A DNA stretch of 64,000 nt from Corynebacterium sp. (GTDB lineage: Bacteria > Actinomycetota > Actinomycetes > Mycobacteriales > Mycobacteriaceae): contig NZ_JASLIP010000047.1 in assembly GCF_030152825.1 (NCBI RefSeq), forward strand, positions 1 through 64,000, given 5' to 3'. Below, one piece after another: positions 50,536 to 61,059 of this stretch. The notes below the pieces were generated by a model. The model did not search any database and was not told where the DNA came from. It saw only the letters and a program-made list of their open reading frames with translations. Position numbers and translations under genes: made by a program. Numbering within the stretch: position 1 is the stretch's first letter; the number at the start of each line of letters is the position of its first letter.

Positions 50536-51099
50536 TTAGTTCTCTGCCCAGCCCCACAGGATGCCGCGCGCCAAAGCCTTGAACTGGAGGTTGAACCCCA
50601 GGACGGTTGGCGTTGCGGAGTCGCTGATATCCAACTTCTCCCCGACAGCGTGCACCGCGAAGAGATAGCGGTGTGGGCCGTGGCCCTCTGGAGGCATGGC
50701 GCCGTAGTAGCCGCGGCTTCCGGAGTCCCCGCGCAGCGCTGTCGCACCCTTTGGCAGGCCGGCGAGCTCCTCGTCCCCCGCATCGAGCGGGAGGCTAGTC
50801 ACGGACGCCGGGATATTGAACACGGCCCAGTGCCAGAAGCCGCTGGCGGTAGGCGCATCCGGGTCAAAGCACGTGACCGCATAGCTTTCGGTCCCCTCCG
50901 GGCCGGGCTCCCAGCTCAGCTGCGGGGAGACATCGTTGCCACCGAGTTGCGCCTCTGGGAGGCGGTCTCCGTCTGCGAAGGTCTCGCTGCTGACCTTAAG
51001 CTTGGGCAGGTCGGCTAGTGGCGCATACGGGTCTGGACCCGGAAAGCGATCGTCGACATAGGAAGCTTTAGTTGAAGCATCTTCTGGGTTAAGAGTCAT
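50536..51099 (-). CDS. YbhB/YbcL-type PEBP protein
   Basis: The ATG at 51099 gives 187 residues. The phosphatidylethanolamine-binding-protein fold has PQLSWEPGPEGTESYAVTCFDPDAP (about 62-86, key DPDAP) and FWHWAVFNIPAS (about 91-102). The role of bacterial members is not clear. A TAGACT element ends seven bases before the ATG and there is no ribosome binding site, which fits a leaderless mRNA. The gene is convergent with pyrD, 31 bases apart. Confidence 0.85.
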   Translation of the reverse strand: MTLNPEDASTKASYVDDRFPGPDPYAPLADLPKLKVSSETFADGDRLPEAQLGGNDVSPQLSWEPGPEGTESYAVTCFDPDAPTASGFWHWAVFNIPASVTSLPLDAGDEELAGLPKGATALRGDSGSRGYYGAMPPEGHGPHRYLFAVHAVGEKLDISDSATPTVLGFNLQFKALARGILWGWAEN

Positions 51100-51260
51100 G
51101 CTGTTTAGTCTACCGAACAATCTTGTACTCTAGCCACGGATTTCCGGAAGTTTTATCGCTCTGACCTGCCAATTTGTTTTAATTTCATAAGCTGGATACA
51201 GTATTTCAAGCACGCACGGGCTAGGTGCTAAGCCACCTAAGCACAGTGTATGCTTACCCT

Positions 51261-51349
51261 GTCCGGGTGGCGGAATGGCAGACGCGCTAGCTTGAGGTGC
51301 TAGTGCCCTATTAACGGGCGTGGGGGTTCAAGTCCCCCTCCGGACACCA
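51261..51349 (+). tRNA. tRNA-Leu (anticodon GAG)
   Basis: The acceptor arms GTCCGGG and TCCGGAC pair (one G-U), with discriminator A and an encoded CCA at 51347-51349. The D arm starts GGCGGAATGGCAGACGC. The anticodon stem CTAGC/GCTAG encloses TTGAGGT, giving anticodon GAG (reads CUC and CUU). A long variable arm and the GGTTCAAGT T-loop make it a type II tRNA. The TATGCT element at about 51249-51254 is a possible -10 box. Confidence 0.97.
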
Positions 51350-51354
51350 TGATT

Positions 51355-51387
51355 CGCCCCGCTTGAACCAAGCGGGGCGATTTTTTA
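51355..51387 (+). terminator. Terminator after tRNA-Leu
   Basis: A 10-base perfect stem CGCCCCGCTT / AAGCGGGGCG (loop GAACC) is followed by six T residues. Confidence 0.9.
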
Positions 51388-51421
51388 TTGGATCTCACGT
51401 GGCTGGAAGGGGCGCCCTCAA

Positions 51422-52120
51422 GTGCTGACCCATCTTCGCGAACGTTGGGCGCAACTGGGAACTCGGGCTCAGATCGGCCTCGTCCTTGCCTCGCTCGCCA
51501 TGGTCGCGTGCCTTTTCTTTATTCCGCTGCCCTCCCCGCACACCATCCGCGACTGGGTGGGGTCTACTGGCCCCTGGGCGCCACTGGCATACCTGGTGTT
51601 GATGGTTCTGTGTACCCAGTTCCCGTTCCCTCGCACAGTCTGGACGCTGACCGCGGGGCTGATGTTTAGTCCGTTGTTAGGCATCACACTGATGTTCCTG
51701 GGGCTCGGGCTGTCGGCGACCATCTCCGTGCTGATTTTCCGTCGCCTCGGCGGCCGGTGGCGTCCGGCCGAGGACAGCGACGACCCGCGCGTCGGGACCT
51801 TGCGCGAGCTGATTGAACAGCGTGGTTGGCTGGCCGTGCTGGGGCTCCGGCTCGTGCCAGCGGTGCCGTTTAGCTTGTTAAACTACGCTTGTGGCCTGGT
51901 GTGCATCCCCCTCCCGGGTTTCCTTTTTGCCACGGTGGTGGGCAGCGCTCCCAATACTGTCGGTCTTATCATTGCGACCAATAGCCTCACCTCCCAGAAC
52001 CTGGATTCCGGGACGCGAATGCTGTGGCTCGTGGCCTCAGCCTTGTTGATGCTGGCGGGCCTGGCTATCGCTTCCCGTGAGGCCTGGCTCTGGCGCAAGC
52101 TCGTGAGCAGCAGGCCTTAG
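51422..52120 (+). CDS. TVP38/TMEM64-family membrane protein (DedA-like)
   Basis: The GTG at 51422 with GGAAGGGG ahead gives 232 residues. Five or six membrane segments span about 20-225. The SNARE-associated Golgi domain of the DedA superfamily is centred at about 65-200, with a conserved GLRLVPAVPFSLLNYACGL block (about 139-157, key R and P residues). DedA-superfamily proteins recycle lipid carriers or scramble phospholipids. The substrate here is not known. Confidence 0.85.
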   Translation: MLTHLRERWAQLGTRAQIGLVLASLAMVACLFFIPLPSPHTIRDWVGSTGPWAPLAYLVLMVLCTQFPFPRTVWTLTAGLMFSPLLGITLMFLGLGLSATISVLIFRRLGGRWRPAEDSDDPRVGTLRELIEQRGWLAVLGLRLVPAVPFSLLNYACGLVCIPLPGFLFATVVGSAPNTVGLIIATNSLTSQNLDSGTRMLWLVASALLMLAGLAIASREAWLWRKLVSSRP

Positions 52121-52226
52121 AATGAAAATCACTGGCGCGAACGCGCCGTCCCGTTTGGTGCGCCCCTGCCACCGCAGGCCACCAGCCAACGTCCCGCAGT
52201 TCCCAATAAGAAAGCCCTGACAGCAA

Positions 52227-52877
52227 GTGTTCGCAGTTTTCGCTTCCTACCGTGGCCGTTCCCGTCGCCGGGCGGAATACGTCGAGGAGGTCACCGAAGC
52301 CTTCGCTAATGCGGACTCCGTTTTGAACGTGGAACAGGTCGGGGTCGAGGACCTGCTCTGCCACACCGAGGGGGCTGAGGAGACGCTCGCGGTGGTTCTG
52401 AGCCTGATCCAGGCCAGGGATTTCGCCATCGGCATCGGGCGAACCGTGACCATGGCCGAGCTCTACCCAGAAAGCACTGAGGAATGGGAGGAATTGGCAC
52501 CTCACGAGCAGATGGCTGCCACCGGCGAGGTCGCTCGGCGAGCGATCCGCATCCGGCAGCGGGCTGGTGAGGTGAGCGTTCGGCTGGAGCTGCCCGGCTC
52601 GGAGCACACCCAGGCACCGGGCAAGGGAACGGAGATCGCCGAGGATATTGCCGCCGCGTTTACCCTCATCGCCCATGTGTTGGCCCGGCGCACAAAGGAG
52701 GGGCGCGAGGCTACTGCCCTCCTGCGTTCCGGTTACTCGCAGTCGGAGGCAGCGGAGGTTGTCGGCATCTCCAAGCAGGCGATGAGCCAACGGCTCGCTT
52801 CTGCGGGTTGGCAGGCCGAGCAGGCCGGGTGGAACCTTGCGGTGCACATGCTCGCCCGCGTGGACGAGCTGGGCTGA
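52227..52877 (+). CDS. Unknown protein with C-terminal helix-turn-helix
   Basis: The protein has 216 residues from a GTG. The C-terminal part (about 165-195) is a clear helix-turn-helix: LLRSGYSQSEAAEVV, then the recognition helix SKQAMSQRLASAGW. The N-terminal 160 residues are mixed alpha/beta with no motif I know. There is no membrane segment. The HTH resembles those of sigma-70 region 4 or RNase-P-type SatD neighbours, but I cannot assign a family. It stands between the TVP38 gene and the convergent DUF3097 gene. It could be a transcription regulator of its neighbours; this is inference. Confidence 0.55.
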   Translation: MFAVFASYRGRSRRRAEYVEEVTEAFANADSVLNVEQVGVEDLLCHTEGAEETLAVVLSLIQARDFAIGIGRTVTMAELYPESTEEWEELAPHEQMAATGEVARRAIRIRQRAGEVSVRLELPGSEHTQAPGKGTEIAEDIAAAFTLIAHVLARRTKEGREATALLRSGYSQSEAAEVVGISKQAMSQRLASAGWQAEQAGWNLAVHMLARVDELG

Positions 52878-52967
52878 CTCACACCGAGCTGGAGGCAACT
52901 ACCGGCGCACAGACCCTGCTCGGGTCCAACCGTGTGGCGCAAAACGCCCCGTGGAAATAAGGGTTGG

Positions 52968-53807
52968 CTACTCCCCGACCGTCACGAAGTCGATCAGCCG
53001 CTCCACTGCCCCCAGCAGCGAGGAATCGAGGTCCCGGAAGGTCTTCACGGAGGAATAGACTTTCCGCCAGCCATCCTGCGGGGTTCCCCAACCGAGTTGC
53101 TCGCACACCCCGGTCTTCCAATCGATCCCACGCGGAACATGAGGCCAGGCTTTGATTCCAACTGAGGACGGTTTCACGGCTTCCCAGATATCGATATACG
53201 GGTGGCCGGTGACCATCACATGGGGGCCAAGACTCTGCACGAGCCGCATCTCCTTGGTGCCTTCGATCAGGTGATCGGCGAGTACGCCGACCCGCCGATC
53301 CGCGGTGGGCTGGAACTCGGCGAGCCTCCCGTGGAGGTTGTCCAGGCCCTCGATGTACTCCACCACGATGCCCTCGACACGGAGGTCGTGCCCCCAGACC
53401 CGCTCGACGATCGCGGCGTCGTGAATCCCCTCCACCCAGATACGGGAAGGGGCGGCGACCTTTGCTTCGACGTTGGCGACCCGTCGGGAACCAGAATTGG
53501 AGATCGTGGGCTGGGCGGGCACCTCGCGGGGCGCGACGTACCGGCTGAGGCTAACTCGCTGCCCCTCGAGGAGAAAACCGCCAGGTCGCAGCGGGAACAG
53601 GCGCTGGGCGCCATGGCGGTCCTCGAGCTTGACGCACCAGCCGTCGATCGTCTTCTCCCCGCCGACGACCTCTCCCACGAAGTCATCGGCGAGAACCTCG
53701 ATGATCAGCCCAGGTTCGGCGGGCGCCTCCGGGTACTGTGGCCGCTTCGTGCGGGCGTGACCTTGAAAAATGTCGCCTGCGTAGGGGTCGCGATTGTTGA
53801 AGCTCAT
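52968..53807 (-). CDS. DUF3097-family protein
   Basis: The ATG at 53807 gives 279 residues. It matches the actinobacterial DUF3097 family: FNNRDPYAGDIF at the N-terminus, GWCVKLEDRHGAQRLFPLRPGGFLLEG (about 57-83, OB-fold-like strands) and WVEGIHDAAIVERVWGHDLR (about 125-144) as a Toprim-like block (EGxHD). The Toprim-like motif hints at nucleic acid binding or cleavage. There is no ribosome binding site, and TAAGCT lies eight bases ahead of the ATG, so a leaderless mRNA is likely. It is divergent from the next gene, 46 bases away. Confidence 0.8.
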   Translation of the reverse strand: MSFNNRDPYAGDIFQGHARTKRPQYPEAPAEPGLIIEVLADDFVGEVVGGEKTIDGWCVKLEDRHGAQRLFPLRPGGFLLEGQRVSLSRYVAPREVPAQPTISNSGSRRVANVEAKVAAPSRIWVEGIHDAAIVERVWGHDLRVEGIVVEYIEGLDNLHGRLAEFQPTADRRVGVLADHLIEGTKEMRLVQSLGPHVMVTGHPYIDIWEAVKPSSVGIKAWPHVPRGIDWKTGVCEQLGWGTPQDGWRKVYSSVKTFRDLDSSLLGAVERLIDFVTVGE

Positions 53808-53853
53808 GGCTGTCAAGCTTAGGCTAAGGCGAATGAAAGAGGTCAGTGGCACA

Positions 53854-54696
53854 ATGCCTAATGCTGAAACGAAGCGGCTGATCCGCAGCCAGCTGTGGTC
53901 CCCGGTGCAGAACACGTCCCTATGGTTGGCGTGGTGGCTGCATGGGGTCATTAGCACCGACGAGGTGATCGACTCCTTCCACGCGGTGCAGGGCCGGCAT
54001 CACCGGGTGCTGGCCCGAGCGGGTGGGACGGTATCCGGAACCGCCGCAGAGGCGGATGAGGTCACCGGTTTGATCGACCTCCTCAAGACCGTACGCGCGG
54101 TGACTGAGGGAGCGGCAGTCGGTCTGGAGCACCGGCCGTTGGTTAATTTGGTGCTGGCTGGAATGGGGGATCCGCCCCCACTGCCGGCTGGGGAGGCTGC
54201 TTCGGCGGTCGCCGCGGCGGGTGCGGGGATTGCCTTTGCGGACGAAGACCCGCTCGTCCACCACGTCGCCGTGCCCGAGATCGTTGATTCCTCGGTGATC
54301 TACTGGCACTGGCACACCGCCGAGGGCCGGGCTCCGCAACTGCCAACCAACGGGCCGGGCGACGCGGATGCGATGTTGCGACAGGCGACGGATCGGGCGG
54401 TTGCAGGAATCGACTCCAGTGGAGTGATGGTTCGCTGGCCCACCGGCTCGGTCGGACCACGGATGTTGGTGGGGGCGCTGAGCGATGCTTTCGGTGTGCC
54501 GGGGTTGCCGGTGAACGTTCCCTCGCGCGCGGAGAAGCTCATGGCTCGCGCAGACTATGTCGCGGCCATTATTGATGTCGCGCGCGATTCGGCACCGCAG
54601 TCAAGCCTCGATCCTTTTCTCCTGCCGCTGGGGCGGGCGGTGCGTACCGCTCGGATGACTGCGGTGGATTATGCACAACGAGAACTGCTCCGTTAG
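53854..54696 (+). CDS. Unknown conserved corynebacterial protein
   Basis: The ATG at 53854 follows GAAAGAGG and gives 280 residues; upstream in-frame starts have no such element. The protein is Ala-rich and probably helical, with a hydrophobic N-terminal block (SLWLAWWLHGVI, about 23-34), an AFADEDPLVHHVAVPEIVD block in the middle and an MTAVDYAQRELLR end. It has no signal peptide or clear membrane segment. It is divergent from the DUF3097 gene and ends inside a 17-base perfect hairpin. Its function is unknown. Confidence 0.7.
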   Translation: MPNAETKRLIRSQLWSPVQNTSLWLAWWLHGVISTDEVIDSFHAVQGRHHRVLARAGGTVSGTAAEADEVTGLIDLLKTVRAVTEGAAVGLEHRPLVNLVLAGMGDPPPLPAGEAASAVAAAGAGIAFADEDPLVHHVAVPEIVDSSVIYWHWHTAEGRAPQLPTNGPGDADAMLRQATDRAVAGIDSSGVMVRWPTGSVGPRMLVGALSDAFGVPGLPVNVPSRAEKLMARADYVAAIIDVARDSAPQSSLDPFLLPLGRAVRTARMTAVDYAQRELLR

Positions 54697-54730
54697 TCAA
54701 GCCATTTACCTTGACTAACGGAGCAGTTTT
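54685..54730. terminator. 17-base perfect hairpin terminator
   Basis: CTGCTCCGTTAGTCAAG at 54685-54701 pairs perfectly with CTTGACTAACGGAGCAG at 54710-54726 across an 8-base loop and is followed by TTTT. It overlaps the last codons and stop of the upstream gene and can serve the convergent RipA-like gene as well. Confidence 0.9.
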
Positions 54731-54753
54731 CCAGGAGCTCTTTTAGCGTCTCA

Positions 54754-56643
54754 TCATTCGATCATGCGCACCGCGTAGGGGCTCATGCCGTCGTAGCGGA
54801 CGTCGGAGATCTTGACCACATCGCCCGACTGCGGAGCCTCGATCATCTTCCCGTCGCCGAGGTAGATCGCGACGTGGTACTCGGCGTTCGGTCCCCAGAA
54901 GAGCATGTCGCCACGCTTGATCTCCGAGACCGGGATCTTGCGACCCTGGTTGTACTGGTAGCCGGTGTAGTGGCCGATATCCAGGCCCACTGCGGCGAAG
55001 GCGTAGAGGGTTAGACCGGAGCAGTCGAAACCGATCTTCTGGTAGTCGCCGTACTGGTCCGCCACACCCCCGTCGCGGATTCCGAGCGTCGGGCCATTGG
55101 CGTTTCCACCACCCCAGGCGTACTGCACGCCGAGCTGGCTCATCGCGCGGTCGATCACACGCTCGATCTTCTCTTCAGCGGTGCCGCTGGTGTCGACGGT
55201 GGTGTCCGCGGCCGGCAGGTTGTCGTTATCCGGTGCCGTGACCGGTGGCATCTCGCCGGGGCGCTCTTCCTGGAGGCCGGTCTCCGGGTTGATCAGGATG
55301 CCCTGGGACTCAGCCTGCTGAGCCGGGTTGTCGCTCTGTTCCTGGCCCTCCGCTTCTACGGTCGGCTCGGCCTGCTGCTCAGCGGTCTCCTGCGCAGACT
55401 CCGGGGTGGTCGCGGTCTGGTTTTGTGCGCCGCCTGCGTTAGCGACGAGCTGATCGTAGTGCTGACCGGCGGTATTCCGGCCTGCTTCCCCAGCGGCGCG
55501 CAGCGCGGCGGCACGATCCTGCCCATTGGCGGTGGCGGTGGCGCCTGCCCGGAAGGCGTCCTGGCCGGCAGCAATCAGGCCGTCGATGGCCTTCTGGCGG
55601 TGATCGTCGCCAGCGCTGGACTGCTCGAAGGTGGCAGGTGTCTCCGGTGCAGCAGCTGCTGCGGTGTCCGGCGCAGGTGCCTCGGACGGTGCCTGGGTCT
55701 CGGTAGGTGCTGCAGTGCTTTCAGCGGCGTTGCTGCCGGAGGTCGCTTCCTCAGTCTGCGGCGTGTTCTGCTGTGGCGCGCTCGGCTGCTCGGACTTCTT
55801 ATCGGAGTCCTTCTCCGTCTTATCCTCGACCAGGTTCGCGGCCTTCTCCGCTGCAGCACGCTTTTCAAAGGAGGAAGCCTTGGGCTTCTGGTTTGCCAGC
55901 GTCTCGATCGCGCTCTTGGCTGCGCGAAGCTTTGCCTGAGCCTGCTCGGCCTGGCGCTTGAGCTTCTGGTACTCCGCCGAGATCTGCTGCAGCCGCTGCT
56001 GGGAGTTGCGCAGCGTGTCCACGGCGGTCTGGTGCGCCTTGACCGCGTTCTGCACCGCGTTATCCGCGGCCTCGCGGGACGCCCGCAGGCGAGACTCCTC
56101 GTTCGCGCTCTGGGTCCGAGACAAGTCGAAACGGTTGACTACGCCCTGCTGCTTCTCTGTCGCGAGACGAACATAGCTGGCGCGATCCATCTGGGACGCG
56201 GCGGAATCGGCGCCCGCGGCGAGAGTGACCGGAGCCGTGTGGCCGCCCTGCTTATATGCGGAGCGAGCAATTTCGTTCAGCTTTTCCTGGGCGGTGTTGA
56301 CGTCCTTTTCGGCACTGTCGAGCCGCTTGCGCGCGGACAGCGTCTTATCCTGCGCTTCCTGGGCGGCCTTCTGGCTACGCTCCAGGTCCACGCGGGACTT
56401 ATTTGCTGCTTCGCGGATGCCGCCCATCTGGTTGAGGATGTTGTCAACCTCGGACTGCTTGCTGGACGTCTGATCCACCAGGTCCGCGAGATATGCCTCA
56501 ACGGACTCCTGGTCGTCTGCTAGTGCGGGTGCGGTGGCCGTGTGCGCATAGATGCCAGCGGTCACAGCGACCGCAAGAAGAGTGCGACTAGACCGCGCGA
56601 TGTTTGCCGTGTCGTTACGGCCGATGCTCGGGCGAGATAGCAC
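54754..56643 (-). CDS. RipA-like NlpC/P60 peptidoglycan endopeptidase
   Basis: The GTG at 56643 with AGGAGA ahead gives 629 residues. A signal peptide covers about 1-42 (SSRTLLAVAVTAGIYA, cleavage near APALA). A long coiled coil (about 45-260) is followed by an Ala/Pro/Thr/Glu-rich linker (about 270-480). The C-terminal NlpC/P60 domain cleaves the D-Glu to meso-DAP bond: catalytic C541 (FDCSGLTLY), H590 (EYHVAIYLG) and third residue E602 (MIEAPQ). The domain order is that of RipA, needed for daughter-cell separation, and the gene lies beside an Rv1476-like gene and acn, as ripA does in mycobacteria. Confidence 0.93.
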   Translation of the reverse strand: MLSRPSIGRNDTANIARSSRTLLAVAVTAGIYAHTATAPALADDQESVEAYLADLVDQTSSKQSEVDNILNQMGGIREAANKSRVDLERSQKAAQEAQDKTLSARKRLDSAEKDVNTAQEKLNEIARSAYKQGGHTAPVTLAAGADSAASQMDRASYVRLATEKQQGVVNRFDLSRTQSANEESRLRASREAADNAVQNAVKAHQTAVDTLRNSQQRLQQISAEYQKLKRQAEQAQAKLRAAKSAIETLANQKPKASSFEKRAAAEKAANLVEDKTEKDSDKKSEQPSAPQQNTPQTEEATSGSNAAESTAAPTETQAPSEAPAPDTAAAAAPETPATFEQSSAGDDHRQKAIDGLIAAGQDAFRAGATATANGQDRAAALRAAGEAGRNTAGQHYDQLVANAGGAQNQTATTPESAQETAEQQAEPTVEAEGQEQSDNPAQQAESQGILINPETGLQEERPGEMPPVTAPDNDNLPAADTTVDTSGTAEEKIERVIDRAMSQLGVQYAWGGGNANGPTLGIRDGGVADQYGDYQKIGFDCSGLTLYAFAAVGLDIGHYTGYQYNQGRKIPVSEIKRGDMLFWGPNAEYHVAIYLGDGKMIEAPQSGDVVKISDVRYDGMSPYAVRMIE

Positions 56644-57249
56644 GTTAAAGGTCTCCTGGTTGACGGTGGACGTCCACAAGAAGGTCACCCGCGGTCCGGT
56701 TTATCTCACTTCCCCATGAGATGAAGCGCGGTCCAGGGGGTGTCCGAAGGTTTCGGTGCAGCTCGAGTAACTCGAGTGCCCTCCTGTTTCAGTCGATGAC
56801 GTTCAAAACCCTAGGGCACAAATGCATAACTGAGCGACTCAATTCACATAAGTATCAAATTAAACACACGCCACTTTGGTCATGTCACATGACTTGACCA
56901 GCGAAAAGGTAAAGAATTGGCAACTTTGTGGCGTAAATCACAATTTGGAAGATGCTGGCGTGTCTGCTTGGAGGATGCAAGAAAGCGTGTAAATCGCTCA
57001 ACTCTCGATTAAGGTCTGTCAAGTCTCTGGGATTGACCAGATTTTTGCCAGTCCGGTTGTATGGTTTTCTTCGCCTTTTCGTGACCTTCGTCGCCGAAAA
57101 GTGCGTGGAGCTGAAGATCTGCCTGCCATCGCCCTGGTGATCCGGTGGGTGGGAGCTGGGGTGGCGGGGCTAAGGACTAAGAAGCGGTGCTGCGGTCGCG
57201 TGAGCATCGCTGAATTGTGTGGTGAATAATCGCAGCTACTTTTGTTCCG
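56644..57249. promoter_or_regulatory. Long intergenic control region upstream of the RipA-like gene
   Basis: This 606-base region has no convincing gene; a 62-codon frame at 56952-57140 has no ribosome binding site. It is more AT-rich than its surroundings. It holds a palindrome CTCGAGT-A-ACTCGAG at 56762-56776, another GTCATGT-C-ACATGAC at 56879-56893, and a GlxR-like box at 56927-56942. The length and number of elements suggest complex regulation of the RipA-like enzyme. A c-di-AMP (ydaO) riboswitch, found upstream of such genes in other actinobacteria, was looked for and not recognised. Confidence 0.5.
56927..56942. promoter_or_regulatory. GlxR (CRP-type) binding site
   Basis: TGTGGCGTAAATCACA matches the GlxR consensus TGTGANNTANNTCACA at every defined position but one (G for A at position 5). 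GlxR is the cAMP-responsive regulator of corynebacteria and controls cell-wall hydrolase genes such as rpf2 in C. glutamicum. The site is about 290 bases upstream of the RipA-like start. Confidence 0.55.
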
Positions 57250-57780
57250 CTAGCGGCGCCGCTGCGCGAACAGTGCGGTGATTGCAATCGAGAGAATGGT
57301 GATTCCCAGCAGGCCGCTGCTGACGGCAGTTGTCGGTGTTGCTGTGTTTTCTACCGCGCTGAGGAAGTTCTCGACGGCGTCCGCGCTGAGGTCGCCGTGG
57401 AGCTTTCCGTGGGTTCGTTCCAAGGTGAAGCGTGGGTAGAGGTCGGACACTGACGTTCCCCACTTTGGCGTCATCACGAGAGTCGTGTCCGAACATGTCG
57501 CGTCGTGGAGGACTTGCGCGAGGTCGCGTTCGGTCGCTGGCTCTAGCTGGGTGCTGTTAACTACCGCGAGCTGAATCCGCGACCCCGCTTCCGCATCGTC
57601 CAGTGCGGCCCGCATCCCCGAGATTTCAGATTCCACGCGAGTTTCAAGTTTTGGGTCCACCCACAAGGGGTCCTCTTCGAGTCCGCTAATGATCCGCGGG
57701 GCATCGATTCCCAACTTGGCGAATTTTTTCACGGTGTCTGGGTGGGGTGACGCGGCTGCGGGGCACGCAGTGTTGGTCAT
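57250..57780 (-). CDS. Rv1476-family membrane protein
   Basis: The protein has 176 residues. The N-terminal 145 residues are soluble and mixed alpha/beta (AKLGIDAPRIISGLEEDPLWVD near the start, LVMTPKWGTSVSDLYPRF in the middle). A single C-terminal membrane segment (about 153-170, SSGLLGITILSIAITALF) ends in AQRRR, giving an outside-facing N-domain. In mycobacteria Rv1476 lies between acn and ripA, exactly as here. The function is unknown; the context suggests cell-wall work with RipA. Confidence 0.8.
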   Translation of the reverse strand: MTNTACPAAASPHPDTVKKFAKLGIDAPRIISGLEEDPLWVDPKLETRVESEISGMRAALDDAEAGSRIQLAVVNSTQLEPATERDLAQVLHDATCSDTTLVMTPKWGTSVSDLYPRFTLERTHGKLHGDLSADAVENFLSAVENTATPTTAVSSGLLGITILSIAITALFAQRRR

Positions 57781-58136
57781 GAGGGCTCCATCCAGAAGTT
57801 TAAAGGGGAACTTGAGGGTTCGATTCTATGGAGTGTAGTTCATGGCGGTCTCGTCGCGCACCTCGAGCTAACAGTTCTCTCGTCTTCTCAAGGGTTTCGC
57901 TGCCCGTGGGTGGCCGGGGTAATGCCTCCGTGCGAAGTGAGACGGAAAGATTTCTAAACGTAACGGCCGTACTGTTAATGTCGGTGGCAGACGTCACCGG
58001 GAAAACCTGCATAATAGAGGTGTACTCCCCGTGCTACGTCCACGACGAACTCCGGGACGTAATTTTAAGGAGCGCTCCCCGCGCTCCAGCCCGCGGAGCG
58101 ACTTATCGACTACGAGAAGAGACTCAGGAGCTAATA
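57781..58136 (+). promoter_or_regulatory. Upstream control region of acn
   Basis: The region of 356 bases holds the AcnR operator at 57959-57974 and a TAATAG/CATAAT -10-like element near 58012-58018. It ends in AGGAG seven bases before the GTG start of acn. The frame is open across it, but codon use is unlike acn and there is no start signal. It also contains the start of the divergent Rv1476-like gene. Confidence 0.6.
57959..57974. promoter_or_regulatory. acnR box: AcnR operator of acn
   Basis: CGTAACGGCCGTACTG matches the AcnR motif CAGNACNNNCGTACTG in all defined positions but two, both in the left half. AcnR is encoded just downstream of acn and represses it in C. glutamicum, so autologous control is expected. 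Confidence 0.7.
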
Positions 58137-60932
<2,796 letters not shown>

Positions 60933-60947
60933 TTCTCCCCATCCGCT

Positions 60948-60992
60948 AAGGGGCCTTCCGGCCTAGCCGGTGGGCCCCTTTCCCCTTTTCTT
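60948..60992 (+). terminator. Terminator after acn
   Basis: AAGGGGCC at 60948-60955 pairs with GGGCCCCTT at about 60972-60980, with an inner CCGGC/GCCGG stem, followed by a CCCCTTTTC run. It separates acn from acnR only in part. Confidence 0.75.
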
Positions 60993-61059
60993 AAACTTTT
61001 TCTTCGACCCCGCGCGACCCTCAACCCCTCTTCGAAGGTGCGCAATCAAGGAATCTGCC

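Noticed and set aside
51222..51239. DtxR-like box TAGGT-N8-ACCTA upstream of tRNA-Leu
   Set aside because: The spacing is one base longer than the DtxR consensus (N7) and the inner bases do not match, and a tRNA is not an expected target.
56644..56830. c-di-AMP (ydaO) riboswitch ahead of the RipA-like gene
   Set aside because: Such riboswitches precede cell-wall hydrolase genes in other actinobacteria, and a GGGTGACC stretch is present on the minus strand, but the other conserved blocks could not be found.
56952..57140. A 62-codon frame upstream of the RipA-like gene
   Set aside because: No ribosome binding site, AT-rich context, and a Cys/Lys/Leu-rich product of no known type. It overlaps regulatory repeats.
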